Assembly (NCBI RefSeq): GCF_028369055.1 | Contig: NZ_JAQNCZ010000003.1 | Span: forward strand, 310,001 to 374,000 | From: Cognatishimia sp. SS12 | Lineage (GTDB): Bacteria; Pseudomonadota; Alphaproteobacteria; Rhodobacterales; Rhodobacteraceae | Length of the DNA: 64,000 bases | Reading direction: 5' to 3' | In this document: positions 56,261-64,000 of the stretch, piece after piece | How positions within the stretch are numbered: the first letter of the stretch is position 1 | Layout of the letters: every line of letters starts with the position of its first letter | The notes under the pieces: generated by a model | What the model was told of the DNA's origin: nothing | Database searches by the model: none | Seen by the model: only the letters and a program-made list of their open reading frames with translations | Program-made: the position numbers and the translations under genes

Positions 56261-56851
56261 TCACTCGTCGTTTTGGGGGCGCTCCGGCTCTTTCCAGCAG
56301 GCTGCAAGTTCCCGTTCGGTCGGTGTTTCTGTCATGCAGGCCGCGTTTTCGGCAAGCCATTTTTCAATCGCCCGCGCCGCATTCTCGGTCAGCGCTTCGA
56401 TTTGTTCTTCACGGGTGCTCGTCAGGCCAGAGCCAAGAACCGGCGTGCCGCCAAACCGCTCCAAGACGATGACCTGCTTGGGTTCCTCGTGAAATTTGAC
56501 ACCTGCACGATCATCCCAGGCGGTTACGGTCATCGCCAGGACCGATTTTGGCGTGTAGACCAGCGGCAGACCGGGGCGCGCCAGGGCATAGGCCCCGATG
56601 TTCACGCCCAAATGCACCAGACGATCGCCATCGTACCGCCCCAGCCGTGTGTCGAGCTTGGCTTTCAGCGCTTCGGTCAATTCCTCTGGTGTCGCATTGC
56701 GTGATGTCGGGCCCTTTTTCAGATCAGGTGCCACGACGATATTGTGCCCCAGCACAAAATCACCCAAATCCAGTTTTGCTGGCGTATCCCCGTCCTGCGC
56801 GCAGGCTGTCAGGCTGAGAATCAGGGCCGCGAGGGCAACGAGACGTTTCAT
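56261..56851 (-). CDS. Putative lipoprotein
   Basis: A 196-residue protein with AGAGGA before ATG 56851 and a lipoprotein signal (MKRLVALAALILSLTAC, lipobox LTAC, lipidated Cys 17 followed by AQDG, so likely outer-membrane sorted). The mature part includes FVLGHNIVVAPDLKKGPTSR, LDTRLGRYDGDRLVHLGVNI and VTAWDDRAGVKFHEEPKQVI; no named family is recognised. Divergent from the P450 gene. Confidence 0.78.
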   Translation of the reverse strand: MKRLVALAALILSLTACAQDGDTPAKLDLGDFVLGHNIVVAPDLKKGPTSRNATPEELTEALKAKLDTRLGRYDGDRLVHLGVNIGAYALARPGLPLVYTPKSVLAMTVTAWDDRAGVKFHEEPKQVIVLERFGGTPVLGSGLTSTREEQIEALTENAARAIEKWLAENAACMTETPTERELAACWKEPERPQNDE

Positions 56852-56986
56852 GCATCTTCCTCTAGTAATGGTCCTTAACGGCATAACCCAACCCATGCGA
56901 GGGCGCAAATGATCCGAGGCAATTGCGCGATCCACAGCTTTTCTTGGCTGCAAAACCATCTAGACTACCCGTAAGGAGGATCAAGG

Positions 56987-58342
56987 ATGCCAGACCAGCC
57001 GCCTTTGCCTGTCCACGCCGCGCTGCATCGCACGCCATTGGGTCTTTGGGCGAGCCTGAAAGCCGCGCGCCACAATCTCTTGGGCATTCTGCCTTACATC
57101 GCCGTGAAGCAACCCATGGTGTCGGGCAAGACCGGCCTGCGCTGGCACATGGTGATGGACCCGGCTGCGATCCGCCACATGCTGCTGGAAAAGCTGGAGG
57201 ATTACCCAAAATCCGCCGCCACCAAAAACCTCTTGCGCCCGGCCATCGGCGAAAGCCTGTTCGTGGCCGAAGGGGCCCATTGGCGCTGGCAAAGACGCGC
57301 GGCTGCCCCGGTGTTTTCGCATCGCAATGTCACGGCTTTGGGCCCGATCATGCAAGCGGCTGCCGCGCGCTGTGCGCAGCGCATTCAGGGGCAACACCCG
57401 GCTGCGGTGGATCTGATGGATGAAATGGTGCGCACCACCTTTGATGTCATCGCTGATGTGACCTTTTCCGGCGAAGGCGCGTTTGACGCCGCCGCTGTGC
57501 ACCAGGCCATTGATGCTTATATTGCCGATGCCGGGAAGATCTCTTTGCTTGATATGATCGGCGCACCAGATTGGCTGCCGCGTCCGGGGCGCATCTGGGC
57601 GCGCAACACCGTCGGCGATATGAAACGTGTCGCGGACGAGGCGATCGCCGCCCGTCAGGCGCGTGGGCCGCGTGATGTGCCCGATTTGCTGGATCTGTTG
57701 CTGGAGGGCGAAGATCCTGAAACGCAGCAAAAGATGAACGCGGCAGAATTGCGCGACAACCTCCTGACCTTCATTGTCGCAGGCCATGAGACCACCGCCC
57801 TTACCCTTTCGTGGGCGCTTTATCTTTGTGCCTTTGATCCGGCTGTGCAGAACCGGGCGCGGCAAGAGGTGCTTAAGGCCATTGGCAACAGGCCCATCCG
57901 GGCCGAAGACCTGCCGAAACTGCCTTACTTGCGGGCCCTGATAGACGAAACCCTGCGGCTTTATCCGCCTGCTGGCATCGTCTCGCGCACAGCGCAGGCA
58001 GCCGATACGCTTTGTGGGCGCGAGGTGCGCCCCGGTGATACCGTCATGATCCCGATCTATGCGCTGCATCGGCATGAATTGCTGTGGGAAGACCCTGACC
58101 ATTTTCGCCCAGAGCGGTTTTTGGATCAGAAACCGGTGGATCGTTATGCCTATCTGCCGTTTGGCGATGGGCCACGGATTTGTATCGGCGCAAGTTTTGC
58201 CATCCAAGAGGCGATGATCATACTGGCCACTCTGTTGCAAAGCTTTCGCTTCAAATCCATCCCCGGCCGCACGCCTAAGCCGGTGATGATCCTGACGTTG
58301 CGCCCCGAAGGCGGGGTCTGGCTCACTGCGGAGCCGCTTTAG
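56987..58342 (+). CDS. Cytochrome P450
   Basis: A 451-residue soluble P450 with AAGGAGG before the ATG. The I-helix oxygen-binding motif is FIVAGHETTALTLSW (about 262-276), the K-helix ExxR is ETLRLYPPAG (about 320), and the haem loop is LPFGDGPRICIGASFA with the axial Cys near 398. The mix of a bacterial soluble form with an E-class-like haem loop resembles CYP families that oxidise fatty acids or terpenes; the substrate is unknown. No ferredoxin or reductase gene is adjacent. Its stop overlaps the stop of the M48 protease gene on the other strand. Confidence 0.95.
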   Translation: MPDQPPLPVHAALHRTPLGLWASLKAARHNLLGILPYIAVKQPMVSGKTGLRWHMVMDPAAIRHMLLEKLEDYPKSAATKNLLRPAIGESLFVAEGAHWRWQRRAAAPVFSHRNVTALGPIMQAAAARCAQRIQGQHPAAVDLMDEMVRTTFDVIADVTFSGEGAFDAAAVHQAIDAYIADAGKISLLDMIGAPDWLPRPGRIWARNTVGDMKRVADEAIAARQARGPRDVPDLLDLLLEGEDPETQQKMNAAELRDNLLTFIVAGHETTALTLSWALYLCAFDPAVQNRARQEVLKAIGNRPIRAEDLPKLPYLRALIDETLRLYPPAGIVSRTAQAADTLCGREVRPGDTVMIPIYALHRHELLWEDPDHFRPERFLDQKPVDRYAYLPFGDGPRICIGASFAIQEAMIILATLLQSFRFKSIPGRTPKPVMILTLRPEGGVWLTAEPL

Positions 58343-59478
58343 CGGCAGATCGCTTTCAGGGCCTGCCATTCCGTGTCGCTGAGAAGCGGGGCCGCGATGA
58401 AGCCGCGCGCCTCGGCCTCAGCCTGCCAGACCTCGGCCCTGTCGATGCGCCGACCCAACGAGGGATGGCTGAGGAAATGCGCGGTTGTGCCGTCGATATC
58501 GCCGTAAAGGCTGCGGAACCGGTCAAACATATCGCCGAGCGCCTTGGGCGGCACGCTTGCCGCTTCCATCAGCGTTAGCGCAAATTCATCCGCGCCGCTT
58601 TCCGCCGCTTGCGAATACTGAGCATCGATCAAACGTTCGGTCAAAAAGAGCACCAAAGCCCCGCCCGCGAAATCCCCAAACAGCAGCCCCAAGACCCCGA
58701 TGGACCCGGCTGAGCGCAGCGCATGGCGCGTTGGGTCGCGGCTGACCACATGGCCGATCTCATGCGCAAAGACCGACGCGAATTCTTCTGGGGTTTCAGC
58801 GGCCTGCAACAGCCCGTCAAAAAAGACCACATGCCCTCCGGGCAGGGCAAAGGCATTCACCATCTCATGATCCAGAACATGCACGGTCAATGGGGTTTGC
58901 AATTGGGCATGCACCGCCAGGCGCGCCTCGATCTTGGACAGTGCGGCCTGACCAGCGTCCCCCTCACATGTGGCAATCGGAAAGGCGTCCCCTCCGCCCA
59001 GCGCGCTGCGGATCTGCCCCAGCGTCGCATCGCCGAGCGCCTTTTCCCCTTCGGGCGGAATGAAATTGGCCAGCTGGTCGGCCATGCGCGGCACGAGCAC
59101 AAAGATAATCAAGGCAACCGCCGCAAGCGCCATAAGCGCCCAGCGCGCAACGCGGCTGCGTTTGACATGGCTGTGGCGGCGGCTGAGGTTCGGGAACCGC
59201 TGCGCTAGGCGCATCTCATCGGTCACAAGCCGCGCCACAGGATCCCCTGCGCGCGCCAACACCAATTCGTCTTTTGTTGCTTGATCCGGGAGTTGCCGCA
59301 CCTCATTCAGGGGCCATGTGACGTGTTGGCCGGGCAGTTCGATCACAAGCGCGCGTCGACTTTCTTCGATGCGCAGGCGCGCTGGCTGGGCTGTGGCTGT
59401 ATGCCCGTCAAAGTAGGTGCCCAGCGCCCCCAGTGCCGCGGGGCGCACGCCCACACGGATCGTGGTTTCATCACTCAT
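58339..59478 (-). CDS. M48-family zinc metalloprotease, membrane-anchored
   Basis: A 379-residue protein. The first 105 residues form a soluble domain, then one membrane helix (RWALMALAAVALIIFVLVP, about 112-130), then a periplasmic peptidase domain with VFAHEIGHVVSRD (HExxH at 239-243) and the third ligand Glu in AAESGADEFAL (about 293). It resembles the YcaL/LoiP/BepA branch. It is coupled (ATGA) to the DUF898 gene upstream. Substrates are presumably misfolded envelope proteins. Confidence 0.88.
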   Translation of the reverse strand: MSDETTIRVGVRPAALGALGTYFDGHTATAQPARLRIEESRRALVIELPGQHVTWPLNEVRQLPDQATKDELVLARAGDPVARLVTDEMRLAQRFPNLSRRHSHVKRSRVARWALMALAAVALIIFVLVPRMADQLANFIPPEGEKALGDATLGQIRSALGGGDAFPIATCEGDAGQAALSKIEARLAVHAQLQTPLTVHVLDHEMVNAFALPGGHVVFFDGLLQAAETPEEFASVFAHEIGHVVSRDPTRHALRSAGSIGVLGLLFGDFAGGALVLFLTERLIDAQYSQAAESGADEFALTLMEAASVPPKALGDMFDRFRSLYGDIDGTTAHFLSHPSLGRRIDRAEVWQAEAEARGFIAAPLLSDTEWQALKAICR

Positions 59479-60788
59479 ATCGCAGCCCCCACATCCAGCG
59501 CTTCGGCAAAGCCCTCGGCCTCGCCAAACTCATCGCGCGGACGCTGCCGCACTTCCTTGAGCGCCACCGGGTGATGGATCTTGAGCGTCTCAGCGTAATG
59601 GCGCAACAGCGGAAACCGCACAAAGGTATGCGTCAGCGCCGACCACATCAAAAACAGTGTGAAATACCCCGCGACGGCCAAGACAACGGCGACAATGCGC
59701 GGCAGATCGGTCAGAACACCAATTTCCATCTCAAAGCCCGCCCCATAGGACATCGCCACCACGACAATCAGGGCAATGATCGGGATCAGGCAGAGCGACG
59801 CGACAAGCGACGCCAGCAGATAGCCCCAGAAATAGATGCCCGTCACGCGCCAGAACCGGGGGGCGATGGACAGATTGGCCTCTGTCAGATGCTTGTTTTC
59901 CGTCAGATAGCGCAGCGATTTGACATGATAATTTACTACGCCCAACGCCGCCCAGATCGGCAGGACAGTAAAGGCGATTGGCAGCGCCACAAGCAAAGTT
60001 CTAAAGAGCTGCGCAAAGGGCGCAGATTCTGCTGCTTCATCAAACAGATCATCGAAAAGCTCGGGCGCAACGATCTGCGAATCCACATAGACCAGCGTCG
60101 CCAGAAACACCGCGAGCGCAAAGAGCGGCAGCCACACCCCGAGCCAGGGGCGCAGCAGACCGGTCCACCGCCCCTCCTGCCGAAGCGATTGATCGCCGAA
60201 AAACGTCCGGTCGGTGATGAATTTTTCCAAATAAAATGCCTTGCGCGGCCACAGCAGCCCGCAGGTGATCAGTGTCAAAAACCAATGCCAAAGCGCACGG
60301 CGCGCATACCCCCAGGCCCCGGGCGCGAGACCAAAGCGGATGCCCTGCCAGCGGGTGCGCGCCAAAACATAACGCCGCGCGCGGTAGCGGGCGTAAAACC
60401 ACAGCGGGATCACCCCCAGAAAGCTGAGGAAATAGGCCGCGACATTTCCGTTGAACAACGAAAAGCTGGCAAACATCAGCAACAGGTTCACGACCCCGAT
60501 GTAAAACGCCAGAAAAACCACCGCGATCAGAAACCCAAGGAGTTTCTCCCATGGGTCCCCGACATATTCCACCGGGTGGCCCAGCGGGCGGAACGCGGAC
60601 CAATACCAGCGCCGCAGTTTGGTTTTCATCCAAAACCGGTAAAGGCCAAGTGTCAGCACCGTCAGCAGGCCAAGGCCAATGGTCATGCGAAACAGACGCC
60701 AGCGGCGACCCGCGAAATCGGTGCTGCCCACCGTGGGCTCAGCCGGCGGCGCATCTTTGGCCGCCTGCCAGGGCGAGACGAGTGTCAT
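59475..60788 (-). CDS. DUF898 (YjgN-like) polytopic membrane protein
   Basis: ATG 60788 has AGAGGGAG upstream and removes an unlikely N-terminus; 437 residues. The core is the DUF898 repeat: LLTVLTLGLYRFWMKTKLRR, then WYWSAFRPLG and later FLTLITCGLLWPRKAFYLEK with FITDRTFFGD. About six to eight membrane helices. Function unknown; genes of this family often lie beside an M48 protease gene, as here, and the four-base overlap suggests a joint role. Confidence 0.87.
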   Translation of the reverse strand: MTLVSPWQAAKDAPPAEPTVGSTDFAGRRWRLFRMTIGLGLLTVLTLGLYRFWMKTKLRRWYWSAFRPLGHPVEYVGDPWEKLLGFLIAVVFLAFYIGVVNLLLMFASFSLFNGNVAAYFLSFLGVIPLWFYARYRARRYVLARTRWQGIRFGLAPGAWGYARRALWHWFLTLITCGLLWPRKAFYLEKFITDRTFFGDQSLRQEGRWTGLLRPWLGVWLPLFALAVFLATLVYVDSQIVAPELFDDLFDEAAESAPFAQLFRTLLVALPIAFTVLPIWAALGVVNYHVKSLRYLTENKHLTEANLSIAPRFWRVTGIYFWGYLLASLVASLCLIPIIALIVVVAMSYGAGFEMEIGVLTDLPRIVAVVLAVAGYFTLFLMWSALTHTFVRFPLLRHYAETLKIHHPVALKEVRQRPRDEFGEAEGFAEALDVGAAI

Positions 60789-60867
60789 CGCGCTCCCTCT
60801 CTCATCCGGTGCACGCCCAAAGGCCCGCTGATACACGTCGGCCCACCTAATGGGGTGAGCCGGTCAC

Positions 60868-63177
60868 TCAATTAAATTTGTTGTCACGCGGGAAGCCGCG
60901 CGGGGCCATGCGCCCGGTGCCAGCGCGTTTGCCTGTCCATTCGGCAAGTTCGGTCTCGGTCCGGGTGCGGCCGGCTGGGTCTTTCCAGCTCAGCCCTTCG
61001 TCCATCACAAAGGTCGCCGCATCGCTCAGCCCGCCATCTTTGTATTTCTGCAGCCTCACGCCTTTGCCGCGCGCCATTTCCGGCAATTCGTCCCGCGCAA
61101 AGACCAAAACCTTGCGGTTTTCGCCCACGCAGGCGACCGCATCGCCCGTGGCCGGTTTGCAGAGCAGGGCTTTCACCTCGCCGCGCACATTCAGAACCTG
61201 TTTGCCGGTCCGCGTCTGGGCAAGCACATCGTTTTCGGCGACGATAAACCCGTCGCCTGCGGTCGAGGCCACTAGCAGCTTGCGATCCGGTTGATGGGTA
61301 AAGATGTCAACGATGTCAGCCTCATTTGGCAGATCTACCATCAACCGAAGCGGCTCGCCCATACCGCGCCCGCCGGGCAGGTTGCTGGCCGACACGGTGT
61401 AAAAGCGACCGTTGGTGCCAAACACCAAAAGGCGATCGGTGGTTTCGGCGTGGAAGATGAACCGCGGCCCATCGCCATCTTTGAATTTCAACTCGCGCGT
61501 CAGGTCAATATGGCCTGACATGGCGCGAATCCAACCCATCTGCGAGCAGACAACCGTGATTGGTTCGCGGTCGATCATTGCCTCAATCGGCACATCTTCG
61601 ACCTCACCGGCTTCGGCGAACTGCGTCCGCCGCGCGCCGCCATCGTAATCCTTGCCAAAGGTCTTTTTGGTGATCTTGAGTTGTTCGGCAATCTTGTCCC
61701 ATTGCAGCTGGTCGCTGGCCAACAGATCCTCAAGATCCGCACGCTCGGCCATCAGAGCATCGCGTTCCTTGATCAGCTCCATCTCCTCAAGGCGGCGCAG
61801 ACTGCGGAGCCGCATGTTCAGGATCGCTTCGGCCTGCACCTCGGTCAGCTCGCCCTCACTCTTGGCCGGCAGCGGCGATTGATAATCCTTTTCATCGGTG
61901 GCGCGTACAAATGCCCCGCCCCAACTTTCCGCCATCAGCGCCTGTTTAGGGGAATCATCATAGCGGATGATATCAATGACCCGATCCAGATTGAGGAAAG
62001 CGATAATAAAACCTTCCAGCACCTCAAGACGGTGATCGATCTTTTCCACCCGAAAATGCGAGCGGCGCTGCAACACGTCGCGGCGGTGGTCCAAGAAGGC
62101 CTGCAAGACCTCTTTCATGCTGCAGACCTTCGGTGTCACGCCATCGATCAGCACGTTCATATTCAGGCTGAAGCGCACCTCAAGGTCGCTGCTGCGGAAC
62201 ATCATGTTCATCAGCACCTCAGGCTCGACATTCTTGGAACGCGGCTCAAGGATCACCCGAATATCATCAGCAGATTCATCGCGAATATCCGCCAGAATCG
62301 GCACTTTCTTGGTCTGGATCAGCTCAGCGATTTTCTCGATCAGCTTGGATTTTTGCACCTGATAGGGGATTTCAGTGACAACAATCTGCCACTGCCCGCG
62401 GCCAAGATCTTCAACTTCCCATTTGGCGCGCAGCCGGAACGACCCGCGTCCGGTTCGGTAAGCCTGCGCAATGTTTTCTTTTGGCTCAACAATCACGCCC
62501 CCGGTCGGAAAATCCGGCCCTGGCACGTAATTGAGCAACGTATCATCGCGCGCATCGGGCGTTTTGATCAGATGCAGGCAGGCCTCCACCAGTTCGACAA
62601 TATTGTGCGGCGGAATATTCGTCGCCATGCCCACGGCGATTCCCGCCGCGCCATTGGCCAGAAGCGTCGGAAACTCCGACGGCAAAACCACGGGTTCAGT
62701 CAGCCGGCCATCATAATTGTCACGGAAATCAACGGCGTTCTCATCAAGCCCCTGCAACATCGCCTCGGCGACAAAGGTCATCCGCGCTTCGGTGTAACGG
62801 CTGGCCGCCGGGTTATCGCCGTCGATGTTGCCAAAATTGCCCTGACCATCGACAAGCGGGTAGCGCACGTTGAAATCCTGCGCCAAACGCGCCATCGCAT
62901 CATAGATGGCCGCATCGCCATGCGGGTGAAAATCCCCCATGGTATCCCCGGAAATCTTGGCTGATTTCAAAAACTTACCGCTCGACGCCAGCTTTAGCCG
63001 ACTCATCGCATACAAAATGCGCCGGTGCACGGGCTTCAGCCCGTCGCGCGCATCGGGCAACGCGCGGTGCATAATCGTGCTCAGCGCATAGGTCAGGTAA
63101 CGCTCGCCAATGGCGCGGCGCAACGGCTCTGCAACTTCAAGCGATGGGGTGTCTTCGTCGTCAACAAGATCAGTCAT
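60868..63177 (-). CDS. parC: DNA topoisomerase IV subunit A
   Basis: A 769-residue type IIA topoisomerase subunit. [20 protein letters not shown] with [19 protein letters not shown] opens the breakage-reunion domain; the active-site Tyr is in [13 protein letters not shown], and the C-terminal half carries the beta-pinwheel. Shorter C-terminal part than GyrA and no GyrA box, so ParC. The quinolone region reads [12 protein letters not shown], with Ala where E. coli has Ser 80 and Asp for Glu 84. No ribosome site is seen before ATG 63177. Confidence 0.95.
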   Translation of the reverse strand: MTDLVDDEDTPSLEVAEPLRRAIGERYLTYALSTIMHRALPDARDGLKPVHRRILYAMSRLKLASSGKFLKSAKISGDTMGDFHPHGDAAIYDAMARLAQDFNVRYPLVDGQGNFGNIDGDNPAASRYTEARMTFVAEAMLQGLDENAVDFRDNYDGRLTEPVVLPSEFPTLLANGAAGIAVGMATNIPPHNIVELVEACLHLIKTPDARDDTLLNYVPGPDFPTGGVIVEPKENIAQAYRTGRGSFRLRAKWEVEDLGRGQWQIVVTEIPYQVQKSKLIEKIAELIQTKKVPILADIRDESADDIRVILEPRSKNVEPEVLMNMMFRSSDLEVRFSLNMNVLIDGVTPKVCSMKEVLQAFLDHRRDVLQRRSHFRVEKIDHRLEVLEGFIIAFLNLDRVIDIIRYDDSPKQALMAESWGGAFVRATDEKDYQSPLPAKSEGELTEVQAEAILNMRLRSLRRLEEMELIKERDALMAERADLEDLLASDQLQWDKIAEQLKITKKTFGKDYDGGARRTQFAEAGEVEDVPIEAMIDREPITVVCSQMGWIRAMSGHIDLTRELKFKDGDGPRFIFHAETTDRLLVFGTNGRFYTVSASNLPGGRGMGEPLRLMVDLPNEADIVDIFTHQPDRKLLVASTAGDGFIVAENDVLAQTRTGKQVLNVRGEVKALLCKPATGDAVACVGENRKVLVFARDELPEMARGKGVRLQKYKDGGLSDAATFVMDEGLSWKDPAGRTRTETELAEWTGKRAGTGRMAPRGFPRDNKFN

Positions 63178-63183
63178 AGGAAA

Positions 63184-63212
63184 GTGATACAGCCCCGCCC
63201 AAACCCCGACAA
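63184..63212 (-). promoter_or_regulatory. Possible promoter of parC, close to the start codon
   Basis: Minus strand: TTGTCG, 17 bases, TATCAC; the -10 box ends six bases before the ATG, so a transcript from it would be leaderless. Confidence 0.35.
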
Positions 63213-63268
63213 GCGAGCATAGGGGGAAAAGCCGCGATTTTTGCCCTGAACTTGAGAAATCGTAAATG

Positions 63269-63277
63269 TGCTATACT
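63269..63277 (+). promoter_or_regulatory. Extended -10 promoter of the SH3-domain gene
   Basis: TGCTATACT is a TGnTATAAT-type extended -10 box. A start near 63284 rules out the ATG at 63266 as the initiation codon and supports GTG 63338. Confidence 0.5.
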
Positions 63278-63337
63278 TCCCCCGTACCGCCGCGAAAGGC
63301 TGAGTCCTTTTGGGGCGGCAGTATAGGGGATGATACA

Positions 63338-63979
63338 GTGTTACGATTTATTGGTTTAACCTTCGTGTTCTTGGGATGGGCTTTCTACGAAGCAAGTGGG
63401 GGCTCAGACTTTCAACCGGGCTATCGCGCCGCGCAGGATGCGGCGCGCAGTGGCGAAACCGAAGTGGTGATTGCCTCTGATGAGGCAGATGCTGACGCCA
63501 TACCGCCAGAGGTACTGGAGCCGATCTTGGCCAGTTTCTATGAGCGTCCTGCGCTCGTGGGCACACCGGTGCCCATACCTCAAGAAGAGATCGCCGTTGT
63601 TGCGCCTGCCAGCACGGCTGCCGAGGCATCAGACACCGTGGGCGTGCCCGTGGTTCAAGCCAGCATGAGCACGGCGGATGTCACCACAGCAACAGCCTCG
63701 GCCCAGCCCGAAGTGACGCGCGCCAGCGCACCTGCCTTTTCGCTCGCCGTGGCTGGCAATGGGGTGCAAGCCCCCGATTTCCGCCAGGTGTCTGCCTATC
63801 GCGTCAATCTGCGCAATGGCCCGGGCACTGAATATTCTGTCATCGGCAAGTTCATCCAAGGCACACAGGTCGAAGTTCTGCGCGATGAAAATATCGGATG
63901 GGTCAAGCTGCAGTCGCTTGAAACCGGGCAGATCGGTTGGATGGCGTCGCGCCTTCTGGAAAAAATCGATCAATATTGA
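63338..63979 (+). CDS. Membrane-anchored bacterial SH3-domain protein
   Basis: GTG 63338 has AGGGG eight bases upstream and lies behind the -10 box at 63269; 213 residues. An N-terminal hydrophobic segment (MLRFIGLTFVFLGWAFYEAS in effect, after the start residue) acts as signal anchor. A low-complexity Ala/Thr/Val linker (about 80-150) follows, then a C-terminal SH3b domain with YRVNLRNGPGTEYSVIGKFI, QGTQVEVL and GWVKLQS to GQIGWMASRLL. Such domains bind peptidoglycan or peptides in the periplasm. Partner unknown. Confidence 0.82.
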   Translation: MLRFIGLTFVFLGWAFYEASGGSDFQPGYRAAQDAARSGETEVVIASDEADADAIPPEVLEPILASFYERPALVGTPVPIPQEEIAVVAPASTAAEASDTVGVPVVQASMSTADVTTATASAQPEVTRASAPAFSLAVAGNGVQAPDFRQVSAYRVNLRNGPGTEYSVIGKFIQGTQVEVLRDENIGWVKLQSLETGQIGWMASRLLEKIDQY

Positions 63980-64000
63980 TCCAAGCGCGTGATTGCGCCG

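Noticed and set aside
63266..63337. ATG 63266 as start of the SH3-domain protein
   Set aside because: It overlaps the extended -10 box and would lie upstream of the likely transcript start; GTG 63338 has a ribosome site and yields a proper signal anchor.
1..64000. Prophage, insertion sequence or integrase in the window
   Set aside because: No transposase, integrase, phage structural gene or terminal inverted repeat with target duplication was found; the accessory genes appear as single insertions.

Overview
The window is chromosomal DNA of a marine-type alphaproteobacterium, most likely of the Roseobacter group (Rhodobacterales). The reasons are the polar amino-acid ABC transporter of the AapJ/BztA type, the ATP12 chaperone, a short (191-residue) adenylate kinase next to secY, rpsM-rpsK-rpoA-rplQ without rpsD, DUF1127, TIGR02466 and DUF898 proteins, moderately high G+C, and proteins that match this clade in style. 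Species cannot be named from the sequence alone.

Layout. 1-2297: an amino-acid ABC transporter (permease cut by the window edge, and the binding protein). 2496-8129: a compact minus-strand housekeeping run (htrA-type protease, rarA, fluC/crcB, rluC-type pseudouridine synthase, HAD phosphatase, ATP12 chaperone) with several ATGA overlaps. 8215-10298: a ferric-reductase-like membrane flavoprotein and a YitT-family protein. 10505-36870: almost the whole S10-spc-alpha-str ribosomal protein supercluster on the minus strand, read rpsL to rplQ. 37304-39003: a glycosyltransferase and a DMT transporter. 39135-53411: rpoC, rpoB, rplL, rplJ, rplA, rplK, an outer-membrane-barrel-like protein, nusG, secE, an acetyltransferase and tRNA-Trp. 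53889-54663: three tandem copies of a small secreted protein gene. 54930-56105: a second tuf gene. 56261-63979: a lipoprotein, a cytochrome P450, an M48 protease with its DUF898 partner, parC and an SH3-domain protein.

The most striking property is that the normally continuous ribosomal protein cluster is cut into blocks: rpsL-rpsG-fusA-tuf / rpsJ-rplC-rplD-rplW / rplB-rpsS-rplV-rpsC-rplP / rpmC to rpmD / rplO-secY-adk / rpsM-rpsK-rpoA-rplQ. A plausible promoter (TTG box, exactly 17 bp, TA box) stands at the head of each block and a hairpin plus T-tract terminator can be read behind most of them. The gaps hold accessory genes, many on the opposite strand: a low-G+C RelA/SpoT-type alarmone synthetase homologue, two different 2-oxoglutarate/Fe(II) oxygenases (one interrupted by an in-frame TGA, the other beside rplP), a DUF1127 small protein, a ricin-lectin-like secreted protein, and GC-rich nested palindromic repeats. 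I consider the accessory genes inside the ribosomal cluster, and the tandem secreted-peptide triplet beside tuf2, the best candidates for undescribed biology. Their links to ribosome function are inference from position only.
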